Assembly: GCA_016169945.1 (NCBI GenBank) | Contig: JADLSH010000199.1 | Location: forward strand, 2,294,001-2,358,000 | Length of the DNA stretch: 64,000 nucleotides | From: Trachythela sp. YZ-2020 | Lineage: Eukaryota > Cnidaria > Anthozoa > Malacalcyonacea > Clavulariidae | Direction of reading: 5' to 3' | In this document: in pieces, positions 36,301 through 47,400 of the stretch | Layout of the letters: every line of letters starts with the position of its first letter | How positions within the stretch are numbered: position 1 is the stretch's first letter | The notes under the pieces: generated by a model | What the model saw: the letters and a program-made list of their open reading frames with translations, nothing else | Told to the model about the DNA's origin: nothing | Database searches by the model: none | Program-made: the position numbers and the translations under genes

Positions 36301-38195
36301 AGAGGCAGTAGGTCGACGTCATGCATTGCTATGTAGTCACATGAATCATTTGCAGCAATCAGGTAGCCAGCATTCAGTAGCGTAGCTCTGTTAAACCTAG
36401 AGTACAAAAAGTAATAATAAAACAGCATATATACTACTCAAACAATTAACAAACTTCCTTAATACTGGATATACACTGTATAAATGATGCATAAATGATG
36501 CATAAAGGCTGTTTCCATAGTACTAGGTTCAACTCTCGATAGTTAGAAGAACATACAGTTGTTGTCCTATTAAGAAAATGGGTGTGGCCATTGGGGGGAA
36601 CAAAGTGGCATGGTGTGGGTGTGGTTGAAATTTAATGGCAGATCCTAACTCACTCATATGAGCTCTCTGACCTAAACAAACTTAACTATATTGGATACTG
36701 GATATCTTTATGGATTCTAAACTGTTCTCCACAGAACCCCAGTCATCATCAATCACTTCTATTTCAAAAGAAACATGCTAGCCTCACACAACTATAAGCT
36801 GATTTACAGGAGGGGCATGTTATATATACAAAAATACACATATACATTAATAAAATATTAAATTTACGCTCCTAATAACTCTCTTCATATCAAACTGTAT
36901 CACAACTTTCCCACTAACCTGTGAAGGTCAACTTGGTTTATAACATAAATATGAAATGCAATGTTCTGTTCATTTAAAAACTTGCTCATGTGTGGAACAA
37001 ATTCTAAAAGTTCTTCAAGACGATCTCGGAATGGAACAAGCACCCCTAACTTGTGTCTTGGTTTTGTTGGCTCAAGTTTTGTTGGTTTTACAACAGCAAT
37101 TGTTTTCAATTTGACTTCCGGTTCCTTGGGCTTTGCAGTAGTTGGTGTTTTGGTGGAAATTTGTACGGGAACAGTTGGTGTTGTAGGAGCTTTTAATGCT
37201 ACAGTAATTAAAAGTGTATACTATTGAATAAATGTACTTATTTGGTAGAACTTTTACATTTCTTTACTTTATTCTCTAACATGAAATGACAACCATAGAA
37301 AATAGAATCATTCAACTGGGATGCAAGCCTGCAGAAAATGTCAGTCCACTGGTGACTATATAAACCCCTGACTGACACATGAGATGGTAGAGAATCCATG
37401 AAAACATAGATTAGCCTGTCTTAGACAAACTTAGGCAATGAAAAGATATTTCATCTGATAATTTGGATCTGTATAAATGCGGCAAAGAGATTAATCATCC
37501 GTCTATGATGAGCTATCAGGGTTATTTATGAATTTGGAAAAATCTAAAGGTAATTGGCAGTTTTTCAAACAATCCAAGATGGCATGGCTAATGTTACAGG
37601 ACCCTTCCTAATATAGAGAGCACCCTTCCAGCTAGTTTGTCTGGATGGTTCATCTTGTGTTAACACTAAGATGGATGATTCATGAAACAGATAATGTCTT
37701 AGACAGTATAGATCAGGCTATTTCAGCAGCATTGTACCCAGGTGTCTTAAGGCATCTCTTGAGGTCAAGGACACAATAAGATTTCGTCACAACCTCCCCA
37801 AGCACCCTCATGTACGTTCAGATCGGCTTTACAATTAAGCCCCTGGGTATGAGACTGCTATTTCAGCTAGTTCATTTGGATAGTTCATCTTCCATTTACA
37901 CAAAGACAGATAATCTGTAAGATGGATGATCTATCTTAAAATATATGTGGATATTTATATGACCACATAACTACCAACTCCATACTCTACCTATATTACT
38001 TTGAACAACACTGTCATCTTGTATATTCCTTTTAGATTTGATTTGTGGCCAAGGTGAACGTTCCTGAAATTTCTTTAAACATTTTGTACAATCACACTGT
38101 TTCTCTGGGAAGTTTCTTGTCATCAACCATATTGAAACGAAAACAAAAACAGAAAAATAGAACAGGGATGCTAAAACTGTCCTTTGGCTCACCAT
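33313..38195 (-). CDS. B4GALT7: Xylosylprotein beta-1,4-galactosyltransferase 7
   Basis: Six exons on the minus strand (38195-37991, 37198-36919, 36396-36168, 34826-34743, 34604-34503, 33462-33313) join in phase to give 349 aa; the human enzyme has 327. B4GALT7 adds the first galactose to xylose in the glycosaminoglycan linker tetrasaccharide, in the Golgi. An N-terminal membrane anchor (residues about 8-25) gives type II topology. A Thr/Pro/Lys-rich stem up to about residue 128 follows; it carries the extra length. The catalytic domain has [25 protein letters not shown], the Mn-binding [40 protein letters not shown] and [12 protein letters not shown], and ends TPWCD. The start is the first ATG after an in-frame TAG at 38217-38219. 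The gene is divergent from LYAR, with 1.0 kb between the two starts. Confidence 0.97.
33594..33910. repeat. Dispersed repeat containing TGGCCCGCGTTTCAC
   Basis: The block GTGAACATGGCCCGCGTTTC and the following CTTCGTTGCCTTCTGGGCAT recur at 59.83-60.12 kb. The first block recurs at 61.52 kb, and a relative of it inverted near 62.74 kb. It lies in the terminal intron of B4GALT7 (33463-34502). Confidence 0.65.
34926..35817. mobile_element. TIR element with GGACCGGTCATAAAGTA ends, carrying a nested repeat
   Basis: Left AGGGACCGGTCATAAAGTAT and the inverse of the right end (AGGGACCGGTCATAAAGTAC) continue into homopolymeric G/C stretches, giving a repeat of about 45 bp. A block at about 35505-35690 (GGCGCCACCATGGTTGGCGC and neighbours) matches 57490-57640 and is probably a second element nested inside. 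Located in B4GALT7 intron 3. Confidence 0.75.
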
Positions 38196-38678
38196 ATTAT
38201 AACAAACCACGCAACTCTAGCGATTTGTCATCACAACAAGTGAGCCACCATGAACTGAATAATTAACACAGCAAGGTAGACAAAACAATGGCCAATTGAC
38301 CAAATTCACTCCTAGATTTCAGATCAATCTTTTTAACGTTAAAATGTTCATTTTAATGAATCGTTTGTATTAGTTGATAAGAATCTTTTAAAGAGCAATA
38401 AAAAATGTATCAATATAGCTAAAATTACAGGTCATTTTAGAATGTAGCATTATATTTTATATTGAGTACTACACGAAGTTTGACTGTTTATATATTCAAT
38501 AAGTACACGTGTTAATATTTCCAGGGGGTGCAAAGACAACAAGCGTAAAATATATGAAGAAAATAGCAATAATAAATTTCAAAAAAACTGAAAATTCATT
38601 TAAATATTTCAGCACAAAGCAAGCAGTTCATATGATTGTTTATATTCCAGCGTTTTCAGAAAGTTTCATATTATTTTA

Positions 38679-39190
38679 GCTTGAATTTTTCTTTTTTCAA
38701 TATAGCATCGAATGATTGAAATTTAGCATCTGGTGTCAACCCCCCGGCTAACAACACTCGATCCCACACGTCGTCGCGTCAATGAACTTTAAAAAATTTT
38801 AAATTAAAGTACAAATTTTAATGTGCACAAAAATGTGTTTTTGTCGCTTAAATTTTTCTTTTTTCAATATAGCATCGAATGATTGAAATTTAGCATCTGG
38901 TGTCAACTAACACTAACGGCACTCGAACACTGACTCATGCGCTTGTCAGCTATCAATAAAACTTTAAAAATTTTATAGTAAATACACAATTTGATGCAAA
39001 TATAAGTGTTTTTTAATTTTTCTTTTTTCAATATAGCATCGAATGATTGAAATTTAGCATCTGGTGTCAACCCCCCGGCTAACAACACTCGATCCCATGC
39101 CACGTCGCGCTATCAATAAAACTTTAAAAATTTTATAGTAAATACACAATTTTGAATGCACAAAATAGTGTTTTGTGTCCATTTCGCTTA
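38679..39190. repeat. Three-copy tandem repeat in the B4GALT7/LYAR spacer
   Basis: Units of about 165 bp start near 38679, 38847 and 39010, each containing TTTTTCTTTTTTCAATATAG, CATCGAATGATTGAAATTTA and GCATCTGGTGTCAAC. The array ends 20 bp before the LYAR start codon and begins about 480 bp from the B4GALT7 start. Short ORFs across it are repeat by-products. Confidence 0.85.
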
Positions 39191-39209
39191 AGGATATCTT
39201 GCCTGAATA

Positions 39210-40699
39210 ATGGTGAACTTTATATGTGATGCTTGTGGGCAGACTATCAAAAAGCAAAAAGTTGAAAAACATTATCAATCCGAATGTAGAAACTGTAGTG
39301 TGTTGTCCTGCATAGATTGTGGAAAAGATTTCCCTGGCGATTCTTATGCCTCACACACAAGTTGTATAAGTGAAGCAGAGAAATATCAAGAAAAAAATAT
39401 AAAGGCAAGGCAAAGATAATAAAAGGAATAAGAAAAACAGCAAGAATGGCAGAATGAATGTAGAGAGCGCACTATACTGTAGGGCCTGCTTGTGGACTGA
39501 GCACAGAGTAGAAAGAGTAGAACAGAGGTCGAACAGTCGCCGTCGAACACTTGGGAGACTTACGTTTTCGTGTACCCACCTGATTTCAGGCGGCCGGGCA
39601 AAAATGATCAACTGCGCATGCTCGCAAGTTCCCCGCATTCCAAGTTCCCAACATTCCCCAAGTTCCCAACATTTTCGGCTCTTTAAAGTTTCACAATCTT
39701 AAGGTCTTTCGCATTTTTACACACTTCTAAAAGGTAAACTGCAGTTAAAAGCAAGTGCCATCTGAATCGTGCACTTTAACTGTGCATGCTCGGCAAGCGT
39801 CTGAAGCATAGTGGGTACACCCGTTACACCTCTGTATGATCTCTACTCTGTGGCTGGACGCACAATAAAAAGCTTGTTAATTGTTTGGGCACATGGATTT
39901 CCAGCAAAAGTTGAGATGATTCATGATTGGTCAATCAATAATTATGCAAATGCAAAGATAATGTTTATTCAGCTCAGAACAGTGATTTCAAATATAATCG
40001 TACTCAAACATGCATGACAAATGCTCTCTGACAATGATTGCATAAAATCTAAACTATCTAGATCTGCATTATTTATCTAATCTGGTCATTCCAACTTGAC
40101 CCTGCCCCTGTAATCTGGCCCTGCCCCACTCTCATTCTAATACCAGCACCTTCATATACTGTAAAATAACAAATAGGAGCCCATTGCTGCTTAATGAGTA
40201 AAATTTTCTGGGATTATACAGATTAAAATAGCAAAGTAGGACCATGCATGTTCAATGGAATAGTGGTGCATTGGGATGTAATTGATAATTTATTAATAAT
40301 TAATATATTAATCAAATATCTTATGTCCATAATTGATAATTGCAGCAAGTACGAAATGCAACTGGTGACAATAGCAGCCAAGATCCTCGTGTTCGAAAAC
40401 TGATGGCCAAAATTACATCTTATGATAATGTGCCTAGAAAAGAAGCAAAATTTAAGGTAGGTTGATTAGAATTGTGCATGTTGATCAATCTCAAGAAAGT
40501 TGAAGAGAAGCATACAAATTATATCATTGAATATCCTATTATCCTGGGTATGAGGTTTAAGTTTAGCACCTGTGTCTCATTTTACCATGGACAGAGTCTG
40601 GTTTAACTCAAAGAGTTTCCTCGTGATGTGTAAAATTGTCTGATAAGTGAGCATTGGGGCCCATATTTGCAGCTTAACCCATTAACTGGCAGTACCCTT

Positions 40700-40741
<42 letters not shown>

Positions 40742-42951
40742 ACTAAAGTAGGACGCTTCTGGGCGCATTGTCAGCTAATGGGTTAAGTTATGCAGGTTTA
40801 ACTGCTGTTATAAAATTACTTCCTTTAGAAATTTTGCGAAAACAGCGTTAACATCAGAGATCAAGCTTTGCTTGAGAAATTATGGCAAACCTTTTCAGGA
40901 GCAAGGGTAGGTTTGATTTACATTTATGTAGAAAAAGTAAGATTGAAAGAGAAAAGTAAGTTCAATTTACATTTTAGATCTCAAATGCATCAAATAGCGG
41001 AAGTAATGATGACCAGAATTCTAGTAAAATTTGTTTATAATGGTCTTGTATAAATTTATACATTTGTAGATCACTAGCAATCTATGTGGTTTTTAAAAAG
41101 TGTTCATAGAATCCCTTTGTCAGGGTTTCTATATCCACAAAAGTGGAGCATAATAGTAGAAGTCTGTTAGCGTATAGTTAAGGTTGAGTAATGAGGGAGC
41201 AACTTCTGCAAAGCATCACACTTCTGCCTCGTTCTAAATTTTGAGAGAAAAATAAATTTTCTTATGCAATTCATAGCCAAATTTTGCTTTTAGAACTCAA
41301 ATGCATCAAATAGCGGAAGTAATGATGACCAGAATTCTAGTAAAACCACCCCAGAGGAAAACATTGAAACAACTTCTAGTGAGAATGGCACCTTAGAGAA
41401 CTCTGAAAGTAAAACTGTTGAAAATACAGATCAGGAAGAAGGTAAACCAGATGAATCAAGTCAAAAGACCCGAAAAGAATCAAGACATGGAAAAAAGAAG
41501 AAGCGAAGAATGGAGGCAGAAGCAGAGGAACAGGTGAACGGAACTGAAAAAGATGATGAAAATTTGAAAAGAAAGAATAAAAAGAAACGAAAAATGGAAG
41601 AAGGTGGAACTAACGGTAACGAAGGAGTGGATGGTGGAAATAAGAAGAAGAAGAATAGGAAGTATGATAAAATTGCAACAGAACAAAATGAAAGTAAAAC
41701 GGAAGAGAATGAAAATGGAACAGAATTTGGAAAGAAAAAGAAGAGGAAATTAAAGAATATGGAAAATATAGGTGCGTATAGTTTATTCTTTTTGTGGGAA
41801 ACACCATCAGATGTTCGCCTTTTTCTTGAAGGTTTCCATCCATAGGCCCAGATATCATTAGACATGCAAAAACAGAAGACTACAATAATTGAAATTAAGC
41901 TTTAGTTAACTAAAATTAAGTTTATCATTTGTAGAACCAAATACATTACCAACAGATTGTCAGGAAGGACATGATGAAACTGGGCAAAATGAACAAACTG
42001 TTGAAACACAAGGTATGGTAACTAGATTGTTTATGCTGAGAAGCCATTCAAGATTAAGCTATAGACCACTTTCATAATTCAGATGAGCCTCATCTTAATA
42101 AGCCTCATTGACCTTGTTCAGGTTAATAAATTCTATTCAATTTCAGTCACACAAAACGAGGCTGATAAGGCTTATTAAGATGCACATAAAAGAATATTTA
42201 AACTCATCTGAATTATGAAAGTGGTCTATTCCTTGATGAAGCCAGGGATAGATTTACTGGGGGGTGTGCACACCTCCTAGCCTTGGCCAAGGGGGTGCAG
42301 GAGGGGTGCCAATTCCCATATCAAATCCAAATTTTGGATTTGACAGGGCATTTATCAAACAAAAATATAATATCGGGCAATTTATGGGCCTTTTTGATCC
42401 AATAAATAAGTGATTTTCCGACAAGATAACTTCCTTGACCCTGTAGGGGGTCCTTAGTGGTGATTCACCCTTCCTCAGTCGCCGACCACGCCCTGCTTCA
42501 TGACCAAAGCCCACTTAGCACCCCCTTATCAAATCAAGCTGGATCCATCCTTGGACAAAGTCATTCCTTGATCCCTACAACTTAGACCGCTATATTTGTT
42601 TCAAAATCTGTTCTACCAGAAAAATTCAGATGGGAAGCTGTCATCAAGAAGGTGTTAAAGTCTGCACCAGACAACGAGATGGCTGTAAAGAAATTAAGGA
42701 AAAAGGTAATCTGAGTTTCTGTAATGCTGATTTGAAACATTGAAACTGAACTGAACTGAACTGATGTTTCCTCTAAGTATGGTAGTGACAGTGTTTCTAC
42801 CTCACAATTGCAGGTTATCAATGAATTCTTAACACAAGGTGGAGATTCAAGATCGAGAACGGAGCAAGAACTTCGAATATTGTTTGAGAAAAAACTTCAC
42901 AAAAATCCCAAAGTCAAAGTTCGCAAAGAAAAAGCAAAGTACTATAAGTAA
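39210..42951 (+). CDS. LYAR: LYAR, cell-growth-regulating nucleolar protein
   Basis: Exon 1 is about 39210-39459; the later exons are 40346-40456, 40829-40906, 41294-41771, 41935-42012, 42620-42705 and 42814-42951. Exons 2-7 join in phase (322 aa). LYAR is a nucleolar DNA/RNA-binding protein linked to ribosome biogenesis and growth. Exon 1 encodes the LYAR C2HC zinc finger (CDACGQTIKKQKVEKHY, CRNCSVLSCIDCGKDFPGD) through CISEAEKYQ. After that the family's YKGK and KQQxW landmarks are visible only in shifting frames, with in-frame stops at 39417, 39420 and 39429. Apparent single missing bases in A runs explain the shifts, and the exon 1-2 phase does not close. Exon 2 has YDNVPRKEAKFK, exon 4 a long Lys/Glu-rich tract with nuclear-localisation clusters, and exons 6-7 the C-terminal FRWEAVIKKVLKSAPDNEM region. 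The stop is followed by AATAAA at 43359. The family is certain; exon 1 integrity is not. Confidence 0.88.
40674..40786. mobile_element. 113-bp MITE of the TTAACCCATTA family, copy 3
   Basis: Starts TTAACCCATTAACTGGCAGT and ends TCAGCTAATGGGTTAA. It is inverted relative to the NDRG copies (the GGGCGCATTG block is at the right end). In LYAR intron 2. Confidence 0.8.
40978..41040 (+). pseudogene. Duplicated decoy copy of the start of LYAR exon 4
   Basis: About 50 bp identical to the start of exon 4 (41295 onward: CTCAAATGCATCAAATAGCG...) sit 316 bp upstream, behind a TTTTAG acceptor. If spliced from exon 3, the frame is kept for 21 codons and then meets TAA at 41038-41040. It is either a dead partial duplication or an alternative terminal exon. 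Confidence 0.7.
42061..42229. mobile_element. MITE with ATAGACCACTTTCATAATTC ends
   Basis: The 28-bp ends (ATAGACCACTTTCATAATTC...) are perfect inverses; subterminal AATAAGCC blocks are also inverted. In LYAR intron 5. Confidence 0.85.
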
Positions 42952-43358
42952 AACACGTACTTTAGTCAAAATCTGTGGCTTGCATGGCAAGCCTACCTGG
43001 CTCGTTTTCGTCATTGACATTGACACTTTGGTTTTAGAGCCTTTTATGTTGTTACTTGCTACACATTAACGAAATCATGCCGTTATGATAGATAATGGAA
43101 ATGACCTTTAAATAATTGTGTCTCAAGAAGACTGATAAAGGCAAACCCTCACTGATCACGAAAACGAGGCTCTATAGCAGGGTGGACTGTAAGCTGGAGA
43201 TTGTAGTTCAAAACGCTGACTCTGCACAAAAGAGAACACCTGAACCTTGCTGATGTGCCATTGTAAATAGAGTAAAAACGGAGGGTAACTTTTATGCTCA
43301 ATGGCGAATTTTTGTGTTAATGATAGCCCTTGATATGGTGTTATGCTGTTTGTTACTT

Positions 43359-43364
43359 AATAAA
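43359..43364 (+). promoter_or_regulatory. Candidate polyadenylation signal of LYAR
   Basis: AATAAA 408 bp after the LYAR stop, before the convergent NSMCE4A stop. Confidence 0.45.
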
Positions 43365-43479
43365 GCTCTCGTCACGGCCTTTGAATCGCCTTGTACTGTT
43401 TTGTAATATTGTGTATTCATTCAATTGGTTTCATTTTATGCTGCATTATATATACATACTATATATATATATCATTACG

Positions 43480-43645
43480 AGAACCACTCAGTATTTTAAT
43501 GAAATACAAAAGAACAGTAACTCCGAATAACATTTTGTTATTTTATTTTATTGAATCGGCGTTTGTTATGACTACAATCTAGTCGAAACGTCGATTCAAT
43601 AAAAAAACAAAATGTTATTCGGAGTTACTGTTCTTTTGTATTTCA
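43480..43645. repeat. Palindrome with GACTACAATCTAGTCGAAAC core, copy 1
   Basis: Arms GAAATACAAAAGAACAGTAA and its inverse (about 50 bp each) enclose TATGACTACAATCTAGTCGA followed by AACGTCGATTC. The same arms and core recur twice at 62055-62370. Confidence 0.8.
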
Positions 43646-44431
43646 TATATATATCAGTGAAGTAACAATTAAGTAAAAGAAGGTATATCCATCAACCCAT
43701 ACGCGTACTTTCTTTTTATTCTATAAACAATTATATAAATTAGAAGAACATCTATATGTGCATAATTGAATCTCAAATATAAAACACTGTTCTCAATTTT
43801 CGAGACGAACATAACTTCTTATTGTACATATACTTCACAATCTTTAGTCTAATCTTTGGTAAATACTTGCAACATCATAGGCAACTCCAGGTAGCCTTGA
43901 CCACTGTTCTCCCAATACCGATACTCTATACAGTTGCGCAAACAAATATTTTCTTAATAGACGAGTTTCATGATCATGCGCAGTAACCCGGTAGGGGTTA
44001 TTTAGTATTTTCAAAATTTGATCACAGGTCATAATTGCATGCATGTTATGGCTGAAAAGAACATATTAGATAATAGTAAAAGTGCAAAGTTTGAAACAAG
44101 TCGGGTAAAATCCTCAAAAATTACGCACGCTGAAACTTTGTCATCTCAACAGGAATTCCTGAAGACTTAATATATTATATTTTCAATAATAGACATAATA
44201 GTGGCTGGCTCGCTTTGGCCGGCCAAGCAAAAATTTGTATTAAATTCCTGTTGTATACTTGTAGCTTTCGCCGTACTTGCGCAATTTGTTTCAGATTTGT
44301 ACGTTTACTATTTCCAATATGCTATTTTCAGCCAAAACAAGCGTTTTGACCTGCGATAAAAATGTGAAAATACTGTAACTCCACTGCGCATGGTCGTGAA
44401 AACTACTTTGGGAACTTTATACGGAATATTT

Positions 44432-47400
44432 TCAGTCCTCTTCCATATCGTCGTCCTGCGTTGCTTCTGCGTGTGTTGTTGTCCGAGTTGGGATGATCGG
44501 TTTCTTGATCTTGTATGCGCTAACAATATTCTGTGGAAAAACAACATATACAAAATTATAGTAATGGTTATTTCTATACATAGTATACAACAGTAATATA
44601 TACACAAAGTACAATATCACAGAGACACCGACAGAGTTACAGAACAATACAAGAGGACATCTAACATGAACTTCTATCAGGAACAAAATATGAAACAACA
44701 ACGACATTTAGAGTTAGACCCTGCGTAGACCCTGGTGGCATTCTTGCGGAACAAATTTTGCTTCCCAACAAATTCATAAACATATTTTGTTTCCTAAGTG
44801 CGATTTTATTTTGGAAACAATGTTTCCTGGTTTGCCTACCTTCGGGAAACATGGTAAAGAAACCATTTTTGCAAAACCATGTTTCCTAATTTGACTAGGG
44901 CTTTATGCACTAGTCAATTGAAACCCCCACCCCCGGGCATATGCGGGGTTTTAACGGGACTTTGCGGGGGAAATACAGAGTTTTAACAAACGTTGCCATC
45001 ATGCTACCCGGGGTTTTAACACTGACACAAAGGCCGGGATAAAATGCCGGGGATTTAACTCTCGTAGAGCCTTCGATTTAATAAACTGACACACGTTCAC
45101 CAGACTTTCTTCTTTGACAGCTCCCTGTAACAGCACGTTTTTATATCAAAAATGACTGATCAGACGACTAGATGAAAAGCTAGACTTTGGAAAGCTATAT
45201 GATCGGCCTGGCAAGCCGGGCATTTTAACAAATGGACAATATTTTAAGGCCGGGATTTTAACACTCGAGAAATGCTAAAATCTGGCATACTCCCGGGGGT
45301 TGGGAGGCCGGGTTTCAATTGACTAGAACATTAGGTCTGTTCTACATGCGACCTGTTCTTTTGTTTCTTTATCTGTATATAACCTCCAACCTAGAATAGC
45401 TTGTGCCAAATGTGGGAGGTTACTATTCTTTACTAACTGTTGTAGATTTGCCAGTAGAACTACTGTCATACTGTTCATCACAAACAAAGAACGCCATATG
45501 GCCTCAACTGGTGGGAGGAGTGTGCACGTTTTCTACTTTATTTGCGAAGAACGAGAAAACTAGTACCAGTTTTGCAAGTCTTTGCTGCGACTTGGCTGGA
45601 GATTGAACTCCCACCATGTCATCATCGCCGTTGCTTAATGAAACCTTTTGTTTTTGCACAATAAAACTTCTTTGTGATCACATTGGCATCGTGCCGTCAG
45701 TCAAACTTTAACGCAAAGGCGGGTTTGCATTGTAAATTGAGGGCCACAGGTTTGTCAGTTTTCAACTGTTTAGTATCACCATAGTCCCTATAATACAGTG
45801 TCTGGAAACGCGGTAAACTTGAAAGTTTATAGCCATGCATGTACGTGGGTTAATGTTGAGGGTGTACTGAGAGTGCACGTTTTCTTTGTTTTACAAATGT
45901 TAATATTCAGCTGCAGGGATTTTATTGGCTGCTTCCTTCATTATGCTGAGAGAACAATGTGTTTACAGAGCGTGAAGGTGCACAAACATGAACAAAAACA
46001 TAGAACAAAAGCTTTAGATGCGTTTCCAGACACTGTGTTATAGGGACTATGGTGTCACCCTCTTTAAATAAAGTCTTATCATATCATCAAATAAGGAGCG
46101 ATTCGCTCATCCGTCTTTAGTTTAAATCGGGTCAAACAAAATGGAATAGATAAGCCACGCTTACCCTCCAATCCTCCATGGTAAAGGGCATGACGACTTG
46201 ATTTCGTTTGATAACCTCATTACCATAGTCTTCTTTCTCTGAAAACGGATCTGATGGATCTATAATCAATTACATTGTCCATATTTGTATCAAAGCGCAT
46301 TTAATATTATCCCATTTACTGAGATTTTGCACAGTGCATGGTAAGTTCTGAACCGGAAATAACGGTCAAAATTGTCTGGGAAAAGTCCGGGCAAAACGTT
46401 CTGCCAAATGAGCTTGAGCATTTCGTCGGAAAATGCCTGAAGTGCGACCGTTACCGTACTTCAGGCTCCGGTATGTGTTATATTTAGAATACGCGTATAA
46501 AGTAAAACCTGTCTATATAAAGTCGAAGAGAAATAGGATAAAATGAGGTGTATACTTACACACAACGGGTAACCCATCGTCATCTAGTTCAATTGCAGCG
46601 TTTCCTTTCTGTCGGAATATCAGAAAACAGTTATAGCCATTAGTCCACTAACTCCTACTGTAATAATGAAAGGTCCCAAGATCGGCTAATTTAGTGATTA
46701 TATTTAATGTAACTTACATTGATCAGGAACGACAAGTGAAATATATTCTCCACAGTTTGGCTAAATGAATCGGGGTTTGTGACAAACTTGAAGAAAGATA
46801 CTGTTTGTGGTTCTTCGTCATCTTCTGGAATGTTAATACACATGTAATTAATTTACCGGGGAGGGGGAGGGTGGGTGATTGGCCTGTGGGAGAGCGCCAG
46901 ACAGAAAAAAAAGCCATAATAATTTTCTTAAGGCCTGTTTACACGATTCGATTTGTCGGACACGATTCTCCTCCTGACGTATGTGATTTCATACAAACAG
47001 CAACAACTACACTTTTCACCAGTTATGAGCCAATAGCCTTATTCTTATCAGCAAATTCAGTAAATCACATACGTCAAAAGGAGAATCGGTCCGAAAAATC
47101 AGATCGTATGAACAGGCCTAATGACTGTCAACTATCATCATTTCAGTTACAATATGTTAATCACCGTTTTGTTTTTCGTCTATACTTAGTGACTTATCAG
47201 TTTCAATATATCAAAATCATCCAGCCTTCCCGATCCAAATACCTTGATCGGTGACTGTCACCAATGCTTCATACACTCTTTGCACCTCCTTTGTCGTCGC
47301 TTCTTCATTGTTACTGTCGACCTTTAGAAGCTACGAAAATTCGGAGTATAAGTTGAGTATAGCAGGGTGAGATATTGGTGATGGCTTTCAGTGTTATGGT

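Noticed and set aside
41461..41865. 134-aa minus-strand ORF rich in Phe and Ser
   Set aside because: Antisense shadow of the Lys/Glu-rich LYAR exon 4.
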